Below are positions 43,427 to 50,120 of a stretch of DNA of 64,000 nucleotides, piece after piece. Numbering within the stretch: position 1 is the stretch's first letter; each line of letters starts with the position of its first letter. Source of the DNA: Allobosea sp. BK604 (GTDB taxonomy: Bacteria > Pseudomonadota > Alphaproteobacteria > Rhizobiales > Beijerinckiaceae); contig NZ_SLZF01000003.1 in NCBI RefSeq assembly GCF_004341515.1, forward strand, positions 310,001 to 374,000, read 5' to 3'. A program made the translations under genes and the position numbers. The notes under the pieces are model-generated. The model made no database searches and was not told the origin of the DNA. It was given only the letters and a program-made list of their open reading frames with translations.

Positions 43427-44413
43427 TCAGCTCAGCACGACGTTAACGGCGCTCTCCGGCAGTTCCTTGCCGAAGGAGCGCTGGAAGAACTCGGCGACCA
43501 GCGCCCGCTCCATCTCGTCGCACTTGTTCAGGAAGGTGACGCGGAAGGCGAAGCCGATATCGCCGAAGATCGCCGAATTCTCGGCCCAGGTGATGACCGT
43601 GCGCGGGCTCATCACGGTCGAGAGATCGCCGTTCATGAAGGCGTTCCGGGTCAGGTCGGCGACGCGGACCATCTTGTTGACGATGTCCTTGCCCTCCGGC
43701 GAGGTCTGGTAGTGCTTCGACTTGGCGAGCACGATCGCGACCTCGTTGTCATGCGGCAGGTAGTTCAGCGTGGTCACGATCGACCAGCGGTCCATCTGGC
43801 CCTGGTTGATCTGCTGGGTGCCGTGATAGAGGCCCGAGGTGTCGCCGAGGCCGACCGTGTTCGCCGTGGCGAACAGGCGGAAGGCGGGATGAGGCCGGAT
43901 GACGCGCTTCTGGTCGAGCAGCGTCAGCTTGCCGGATTGCTCGAGCACGCGCTGGATCACGAACATCACGTCCGGGCGGCCGGCATCGTACTCGTCGAAG
44001 ACCAGCGCGATGTTGTTCTGCAGCGCCCAGGGCAGGATGCCGTCCTGGAACTCGGTGATCTGCTTGCCTTCCTTCAGCACGATCGCGTCCTTGCCGACGA
44101 GATCGAGGCGCGAGACGTGGCTGTCGAGGTTGACGCGGACGCAGGGCCAGTTCAGCCGGGCCGCGACCTGCTCGATATGGGTCGACTTGCCGGTGCCGTG
44201 ATAGCCCGAGATCATCACGCGGCGGTTATGGGCGAAGCCGGCGAGGATCGCGATCGTGGTGTCGCGGTCGAAACGGTAATCGACATCGAGATCAGGCACA
44301 TGGGCGTCCGGCTGCGAGAAAGCCGGCACTTCGAGGTCGGAATCGATCCCGAAGGTCTGGCGCACCGACAGCTTCATGTCGGGAAGGCCCTGGGCAGTCG
44401 TCGTTGTCATCAT
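43427..44413 (-). CDS. cobS: Aerobic cobaltochelatase subunit CobS
   Basis: The 328-residue protein is an AAA+ ATPase with Walker A ([10 protein letters not shown] near 73), Walker B ([10 protein letters not shown] near 138), the sensor (FATANTVG) and arginine finger region (MDRW). CobS and CobT form the ATP-driven ring that works on CobN. The ribosome site GGAGACACG precedes ATG 44413. The product is the main energy-giving part of cobalt insertion in the aerobic cobalamin route. Confidence 0.97.
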   Translation of the reverse strand: MMTTTTAQGLPDMKLSVRQTFGIDSDLEVPAFSQPDAHVPDLDVDYRFDRDTTIAILAGFAHNRRVMISGYHGTGKSTHIEQVAARLNWPCVRVNLDSHVSRLDLVGKDAIVLKEGKQITEFQDGILPWALQNNIALVFDEYDAGRPDVMFVIQRVLEQSGKLTLLDQKRVIRPHPAFRLFATANTVGLGDTSGLYHGTQQINQGQMDRWSIVTTLNYLPHDNEVAIVLAKSKHYQTSPEGKDIVNKMVRVADLTRNAFMNGDLSTVMSPRTVITWAENSAIFGDIGFAFRVTFLNKCDEMERALVAEFFQRSFGKELPESAVNVVLS

Positions 44414-44517
44414 CGTGTCTCCGGGCGTGGGACAAGGACCGGGTGAAGACCGGTTGACCCGCAGCCGACCGAAAGGGGGAGGCGTATCCAACCCTAATTA
44501 GAGCGAAAGTCGCGGAG

Positions 44518-44553
44518 CGGCAATTCGCAAAGACTGAAGCCGGCAATTCGCAA
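44518..44553. repeat. Pair of direct repeats upstream of cobS
   Basis: CGGCAATTCGCAA occurs at 44518..44530 and again at 44541..44553, a 23-base period, about 105-140 bases before the cobS start. A period of about two helical turns suits a dimeric regulator bound on one face of the DNA. Confidence 0.5.
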
Positions 44554-44593
44554 TAGGCATGCCAAGTTCCACAGCCATGCGCTGGAAGACGGG

Positions 44594-45763
44594 TCAGAGC
44601 CGCTTTTCAGCCCGGTCCGCCTGCCGTTCCGCCAGCAGACGCATGACGATCCCGGCGACCTTGCCCGCGCCATCGCGATCGATCGTCACACCCCCGGTGC
44701 GGTTCCGCTGCAGCGAGGCATCGACGGCCGCGCCCAGAGCCTCCGGCGTGAGCGGCTCCTCTCCCGAGAGCAGCAGGCAGCGGGCGAGGCCGGCGCGATC
44801 CATGGCCGCGGCCCGAATCGTCTGTTCGGTCTCGGCACCGGCATCGAAGGGCACGACGATGGCCGGCCGGCCGGCCCGAACCAGGTCGAGCACGGTATTG
44901 TAGCCGGCTTGGCTGATCGAGAGCGCGCAGCCGGCAAGCAGTGCCGGAAAGTCGGGCCGGACGCGTTCGACCACGACATGTGAAGGCGCCGATCCCTGCA
45001 GCCTGGCGAACTCCGCCTCGGCGATGCCGTGCCCGGCGAGGATGCGCCAGCGGCTGTCCGGGCGAGGGATGGCGGCAGCGATGACGATCTCGAAGAGCGG
45101 CAGCGACGCCGCCGAGCCGCCGCCGGAGACGATGATCTCGCCGTTCTCGACAGGCGAGAGCGCCTCCTCGGGGCCGGTCAGGTAGCCTGTATAATGCAGC
45201 GCCCCCGCCAGCTCCGGCCCGACCGGCCAGGACGCGTCGAGTGGCAGGAAGCCGGCATCGCCATGGACGAGCACGCCGGCGAAACGCTCGGCGATCCGCC
45301 GCTCGGCCTCGATGATCCGGTCCTGACGCGGCGTCACCAGCACGTCGCGGATCGAGGAAAGCGCAATGCTGTCCGGATTGGCGGCTTTCGCGGCAGCGAT
45401 CAGGCCGAGAAACTCGTCGACGAGTTGTCGGCGGCCGAACGGAAAATGCTCGGTGATCACCACATCCGGCCGCAGGCTTTTCGCCAGATCGGTCAGCATC
45501 CTCATGCGCCCGGCCCGGCGCGCATCGTCGATCGGCCGGCCCTGCTCGTCGAGCAGGTTGCGGAAATCGAGCCCTTCCGTCTTGATCGGCGGCAATTGCA
45601 CGAAGCTGAAAGCCTCGCCCGAGGCGGCGCGAATGGCCGTGCCGCCGCTCGCCAGCGTGACCTCGAAGCCGCCAGCCCCGAGCGCGCGGGCAAGATGCAT
45701 CGCCCTGACCAGATGGCCGCTGCCGAGCAGATGCGTCACCGAGATCAGGACGCGCGGGCTCAC
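44594..45763 (-). CDS. Glycosyltransferase, COG4671/MurG-like
   Basis: The 389-residue protein has the two-lobed GT-B form: an N-terminal RVLISVTHLLGSGHLVRAMHLARALGAGG nucleotide-facing loop, and a C-terminal lobe with ISVSGGGSAA-like VSGGGSAASLP and SISQAGYNTVLDLV, which recalls the donor-binding loop of MurG. It is the last gene of a three-gene unit with 4-base overlaps. A second, longer relative lies at 62186. Likely role is a step in cell-surface glycan synthesis. Confidence 0.85.
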   Translation of the reverse strand: MSPRVLISVTHLLGSGHLVRAMHLARALGAGGFEVTLASGGTAIRAASGEAFSFVQLPPIKTEGLDFRNLLDEQGRPIDDARRAGRMRMLTDLAKSLRPDVVITEHFPFGRRQLVDEFLGLIAAAKAANPDSIALSSIRDVLVTPRQDRIIEAERRIAERFAGVLVHGDAGFLPLDASWPVGPELAGALHYTGYLTGPEEALSPVENGEIIVSGGGSAASLPLFEIVIAAAIPRPDSRWRILAGHGIAEAEFARLQGSAPSHVVVERVRPDFPALLAGCALSISQAGYNTVLDLVRAGRPAIVVPFDAGAETEQTIRAAAMDRAGLARCLLLSGEEPLTPEALGAAVDASLQRNRTGGVTIDRDGAGKVAGIVMRLLAERQADRAEKRL

Positions 45764-47016
45764 GGACGCCCCTTCGCCAGCGAGCGCAGCAGCGCCTGGT
45801 GGATATGGTCGAGCCCGGCATCGGCCGAAAAATCCTCGCGCAGCCGCTTATAGGCCGCCCCGCCCAGGGCCAGGCGGCGGGCAGGGTCGCGGGCGAGTTC
45901 GCCAAGGCACTTTGCGAGCGCATCGACATCGCGAGGCGGAACCAGAAGTCCCTCGACGCCATCGCGCACGAATTCTGGAATGCCGGCGAAATCGGTGGCG
46001 ACGATCGGCAGCGCCTGGCTTGCCGCCTCCATCACCACATTGGGCAGGCCGTCCCGATCGCCGTCTCCCGCCTGTTTCGACGGCAGCACGAAGAGGTCGG
46101 AGGCGCGCAGCGCCACGATCACCTCCCGCTGCGCCTTCGGCCCGAGCCAGGTGATGCGCCTGGTCAGTCCGAGCCGCTCGGCCTGCTCGGCAAGGGCCTT
46201 CAGCCTGTCGCCGCCACCGATATGGATGAGTTGCCAGTGCAGCTTGGCCGGAAGCCGCGCCAGCGCCGCGAGCAGATCGTCAAAACCCTTCTTCTCGACG
46301 GCGCGGCCGATGGTGACGAAACGCACGGGATCGGCTGGATCGCTGCCGTCGCGTGCCGCACGATCCGCGAGCGGGGCCGGAAAGCGAGCCAGATCGAGCC
46401 CGTGATAGACCAGCGCGACCTTGTCCGGCCGGTCCGACAGCCGCTGCAGCTCGCGATGGCCGTCGACCGTGCAGGTCACGCCCCATTGGGCCGCCCTGAT
46501 CTTCTCGGACTTCTCCCAATCCGGGGTCGTCCAGATATCCTTGGCATGGGCCGAGAAGGAGAAGCTCAGGCGCCGCATCCGCGCCGCATAGCGGATCACC
46601 GAGGCCGGCGTGTGCAGATAATGCACGTGCAGATGCGTCACGCTGGCCGGCAGTTCGCGCGCCATGACACAGGCCTGGCCGAGCCGACGGATGCGGTTGG
46701 CCGTCGGCTCGCGCCAGAGGTCGCGCAGGAAGATGCCGAGCACGCCCAGGAACGAACCATTTGCCAGCACATGGCGCAGTCCCAGGAGCACGCGCCGCGG
46801 CTCGTCATGCAGATATTCCGGCAGGTAATGCACGGGAGCCGCGATCTCCTTGTGCATCAGGTGCTGCGCCCCGTCGGTCGGGTGGCGGAGCGACCAGATC
46901 GCGAAGGGCAGCCCGCGCCGCTGCAGGCCAAGCAGCTCCTGCGCAATGAAGGTTTCCGACAGGCGCGGATAGCCCTTCATCGCGATCGCGACCCGCGGCT
47001 GCACCTCGCCGCTCAT
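45760..47016 (-). CDS. Glycosyltransferase family 4
   Basis: The 418-residue protein shows the GT4 body: KGYPRLSETFIAQELLGLQRRG at the N-terminus, HAKDIWTT in the acceptor lobe and, in the donor lobe, KKGFDDLLAALARL, LPNVVMEAASQALPIVATDFAG with the E-x7-E type Glu pair. It overlaps both neighbours by 4 bases. The enzyme probably extends an exported polysaccharide or lipid-linked glycan. Confidence 0.9.
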   Translation of the reverse strand: MSGEVQPRVAIAMKGYPRLSETFIAQELLGLQRRGLPFAIWSLRHPTDGAQHLMHKEIAAPVHYLPEYLHDEPRRVLLGLRHVLANGSFLGVLGIFLRDLWREPTANRIRRLGQACVMARELPASVTHLHVHYLHTPASVIRYAARMRRLSFSFSAHAKDIWTTPDWEKSEKIRAAQWGVTCTVDGHRELQRLSDRPDKVALVYHGLDLARFPAPLADRAARDGSDPADPVRFVTIGRAVEKKGFDDLLAALARLPAKLHWQLIHIGGGDRLKALAEQAERLGLTRRITWLGPKAQREVIVALRASDLFVLPSKQAGDGDRDGLPNVVMEAASQALPIVATDFAGIPEFVRDGVEGLLVPPRDVDALAKCLGELARDPARRLALGGAAYKRLREDFSADAGLDHIHQALLRSLAKGRP

Positions 47017-47672
47017 CGCCGGCCGATCAGCATGAAGCGGGTGTAGTTCTTCTGCGGCAGCGCGCCGGCATAGAGCAGCTCGGAGAGGCCGGCCTGCGCC
47101 TTGAAGCTTTCGAGGCAGGCGACGCAGCTGCGATGGTCCGGCTCCCGGACATAATCGTTCGATTGCAGCAGCAGCGGCAGGCCGGGTGGCAGCGAGGCCA
47201 GCCAGCCGGGCACATCGTCGAGATGCTCGCAGCTCGTGTTGATGACGAGGCCGGGAGCAGCCTGTTGGCTCGCGAAATCGACAGCCATCATGTCGGCCGT
47301 GACCGTCCGGAACCGCCCCTCTGCGACATGCCGCCGATTCAGGCGCTCCGCGACCGGCGCGCAGCCGGGATCGATATCCAGGCTGAAGATCTCGCCGACC
47401 TTCAGCCGCTCGTCGTCGAGCAGCATCGCGCCGAGCACGCCATACCAGGCGCCGAGCACCCAGACCGGCCCTGCCGGCCGCGGCAGGATCTCGGCCAGGA
47501 TATCGACCAGCCAGCGCTTGGAGGCGATCTGCTTATGGTTGAAAGCGACCCAGAGGTCATCGGGCATGCCATCGCCGACCAGCTTGGCGAGATCGCCCAC
47601 GACCCGGTTGCCGGTCAATGCCGCAACGCCGCGCAGGATGTCGTAGAAGGCGTCCGGTGGGGCGTTGCTCAT
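47013..47672 (-). CDS. Class I SAM-dependent methyltransferase-like protein
   Basis: The 219-residue protein has a motif-I-like loop (VWVLGAWYGVLGAMLL), an acidic motif II (IFSLDIDPG) and the post-I strand (VTADMMAVDF), then TSCEHLDDVPGW in place of motif IV. These point to a small-molecule or glycan methyltransferase. It is the first gene of the glycosyltransferase unit. The catalytic residues are not diagnostic, so substrate is unknown. Confidence 0.75.
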   Translation of the reverse strand: MSNAPPDAFYDILRGVAALTGNRVVGDLAKLVGDGMPDDLWVAFNHKQIASKRWLVDILAEILPRPAGPVWVLGAWYGVLGAMLLDDERLKVGEIFSLDIDPGCAPVAERLNRRHVAEGRFRTVTADMMAVDFASQQAAPGLVINTSCEHLDDVPGWLASLPPGLPLLLQSNDYVREPDHRSCVACLESFKAQAGLSELLYAGALPQKNYTRFMLIGRR

Positions 47673-47749
47673 GTATTTCGCATAGTGTCGATCGATCCGG
47701 CCGGACCATAGGCAAGCCCGGCGGCAAAGGCCAGCCGGCCTGTGGACCC

Positions 47750-49639
47750 TCAGCCCTCCGAGGTCTCGTCTGCCGGCTTCTCCTTGGCGGAGCGCGACCT
47801 GCCGCGCCGCGGCCCGGGTCGCGGCCCGGCGGCGACCGCTTCGGCCGGGGCAGCGGTCTCGACAAGATCGGGCGCGGCAAAGGTCTGAGCCACCATCTCG
47901 CCCGAGTTCGGCCCGGGCGGCGGCGTCTCCACCGGCTCTTCTTCGCTCGCCGGGGCCTGTGGCGGCTTGGCGAACCCGAAGGCCGCCATCGGCTTGTCGC
48001 GTCCCTTGATCGGCACCTTGAGCGCAGTCGCGCTGCTGAAGCTGCGACCGGTCGCGGCGATCGTCGCCTCGGAGACGACGATATCGGCCAGCACGCGCCG
48101 CGTCGCCGCCTCCATTTGCGCAGCGATCATCACCGTCTCGCCGACCGTGATCTCATGGCGGCCGAGACTGTCGCTCTGCACCGCCCCGACCACGGCCTGG
48201 CCGGTATGGATGCCGATGCCGATCCGGAGCGGCAGCGGCAGGGCCGCGCCGAACTCGCGGTTCAGCGCCTCAACCGCGAGCACGATGTCGCCGGCGGCCG
48301 TGATCGCCGAGATGCCGGCCCGCGCCGCGCTGCCTTCGAGACCGAACACGGCCATGAAGCCGTCGCCATAGAAGGCATCGATGCGCCCGCCATGGGCGGT
48401 GATGGCCTGGCCCATCTCGTCGAAGAAGCGGTTGAGCAACCCGATCAGTTCATGCGGCAATTGCCGCTCGGACAGCGCCGAGAAGGCGCGCAGATCGGCC
48501 ACCATCACGGTGAGCCCGCGCCGGCCGATGCTGCTGTCGAGCGCCAGGCTGTTCTGCGCCGCGGTGCCGAGCTTGGAGGCGAGCAGGATCTGCACCTGCA
48601 GGTCGTGCCGCGGCCTGATCTGGCAGGCGAGGCGCACGCGATCGGGCGCCGAGATCCGGCGCAGCAGTTTCGCTTCGTTCGGCCCTGGCACCGGCAGGTT
48701 CTCGGCCCCGTCCAGCACCAGGACACGGCAGGTGGCGCAGCGTGCCCGTCCGCCGCACAAGGCCGCATGCGGAATGCCGAAGCGCCGGAACATCTCCAGC
48801 ACGGTAAGCCCGGGCGCGATCTTGCGCACGCCATGGCCGACGAAGCGCACGGTGATGGCGCGGGTCGTGCGCACCCTGATCTCGCGCCAGCCGACGAAGA
48901 GCGTGAAGAAGCCGACCAGGCCGAAGAAGGCCGACTTCGCCATGAGCACGTTGCGCTCCAGCGTGTGGCTCTGGACCTCGGTCATGACCTCCGGCGGCAG
49001 CGCCATCCTGTCCGCTTCGCGCCCGCCGACCATGAATCCGATCAGCGCCAGCAGCGGAACGAGGATCGCCAGCAGCAGGAACGGATCGCGCCAGCGCGCA
49101 TAGCCGTCGCGCCCGCGGAAGGTGAAATGCAGGCCGATCATGCCATGGATCCAGACCAGCAGCAGCAGCAGCGACTGCGTCGGCGCATAATGCGGCCAGA
49201 GCCGGCGCAGCACGGTGTGGTAGCTCTCGTCGAGATGGAAAACGCTGCCCATCACCCGCGTGTTGACGATATGGTCGACGAGCAGCAGCGGGATGGCGAG
49301 CCCGAGCGCGATCTGCAGCAGCTCCCGCGCCGGCATGCGGAACGTCCTGCGCTGGGCCACGCGCAGCAGCGCGAAGACCGGGTGCACGATCAGCGCGCCG
49401 TAGAGCACGATCGTGCCCGGCCAGGAATGCCACAGCGCATAGCGCCAGTTCTGCACCATCTCCATCGCCTCGAGCCCGGCAATGCCGACGGCGTGGTTGA
49501 GGAAATGCGTGGTGGCGAAGAACAGCAGGACAAGGCCGGAGACCAGCCTGATGTCCCGGCTCCAGGACGAGGCCTGCTCCATCCCGGCGCTCAGGCCGGA
49601 ATTCTCGCGCCGCGTGTTCGCGGCCTGGGGGAGGCTCAT
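47750..49639 (-). CDS. Membrane adenylate cyclase, CyaC-like, with dihaem-type anchor and [2Fe-2S] domain
   Basis: The 629-residue protein starts with six membrane spans (about 30-260) carrying histidines in spans (FFATTHFLNH, LIVHPVFALL, LVDHIVNTR, VWIHGMIGLH), as in the dihaem anchor of S. meliloti CyaC. A [2Fe-2S] ferredoxin domain follows (CGGRARCATC near 300, closing Cys in LACQ). The class III cyclase domain (about 375-545) has VMVADLRAFS for the first metal Asp and DAFYGDGFMAVFG for the second. A disordered tail ends the protein. Redox or quinone state should set cAMP output. Confidence 0.9.
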   Translation of the reverse strand: MSLPQAANTRRENSGLSAGMEQASSWSRDIRLVSGLVLLFFATTHFLNHAVGIAGLEAMEMVQNWRYALWHSWPGTIVLYGALIVHPVFALLRVAQRRTFRMPARELLQIALGLAIPLLLVDHIVNTRVMGSVFHLDESYHTVLRRLWPHYAPTQSLLLLLVWIHGMIGLHFTFRGRDGYARWRDPFLLLAILVPLLALIGFMVGGREADRMALPPEVMTEVQSHTLERNVLMAKSAFFGLVGFFTLFVGWREIRVRTTRAITVRFVGHGVRKIAPGLTVLEMFRRFGIPHAALCGGRARCATCRVLVLDGAENLPVPGPNEAKLLRRISAPDRVRLACQIRPRHDLQVQILLASKLGTAAQNSLALDSSIGRRGLTVMVADLRAFSALSERQLPHELIGLLNRFFDEMGQAITAHGGRIDAFYGDGFMAVFGLEGSAARAGISAITAAGDIVLAVEALNREFGAALPLPLRIGIGIHTGQAVVGAVQSDSLGRHEITVGETVMIAAQMEAATRRVLADIVVSEATIAATGRSFSSATALKVPIKGRDKPMAAFGFAKPPQAPASEEEPVETPPPGPNSGEMVAQTFAAPDLVETAAPAEAVAAGPRPGPRRGRSRSAKEKPADETSEG

Positions 49640-49667
49640 ATGCCCCCCCGCCGGGACTTGAACCTGC

Positions 49668-50120
49668 TCAATGCACCTTCTCGCCGCTATGCAGCACGGA
49701 ATCCGCCAGCCTGTAGAGCCGCGAGGCGAGATCGCGCGACAGCGCGATGCTGAAATCCGGGATTGTCTCCAGCAGTTCGAAGAACAGGTCCTTGGGCAGG
49801 CGCAGCGTCGCCACGTCGGTCTTCGCCGTGAGTTCCCCGATATAGCGCTGGCCGCTCAGGAGCGGCACGTCGCCGAACAGGCTCCCGGGCCGGAAGGTGA
49901 AGCGCCGTGCGCCGCCATCGGCGCCGACCTCGGCCAGCTCGGCCTCGCCTTCGAGGATGAAATAGACCCCTTCCGGCTGCTCGCCCTCGCCGAGGATGAT
50001 CGTGCCGGCATCGAAATTCAGGCGCTCGCCCATCAGGGCCACGAGCTTCAGTCGCGGACCCGGCAGGGTGCGGAACAGCGGAACACTCCTCAGGCAGGAG
50101 AGATCGGCTTCGAGCGTCAT
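49668..50120 (-). CDS. Cyclic-nucleotide-binding domain protein
   Basis: The 150-residue protein is one cNMP-binding domain: VYFILEGEAELAEV, then the phosphate-binding cassette area FRPGSLFGDVPLLSGQRYIGELTAKTDVATLRL (in two blocks) and a closing helix (LSRDLASRLYRLADSVL). No DNA-binding domain is present, so it is not a Crp. In the cassette, the Arg that pairs with the phosphate may be the R of SGQRYIG. It overlaps the ABC-like gene by 4 bases and lies 28 bases before the cyclase gene, so it is a probable cAMP sensor for this operon. Confidence 0.92.
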   Translation of the reverse strand: MTLEADLSCLRSVPLFRTLPGPRLKLVALMGERLNFDAGTIILGEGEQPEGVYFILEGEAELAEVGADGGARRFTFRPGSLFGDVPLLSGQRYIGELTAKTDVATLRLPKDLFFELLETIPDFSIALSRDLASRLYRLADSVLHSGEKVH

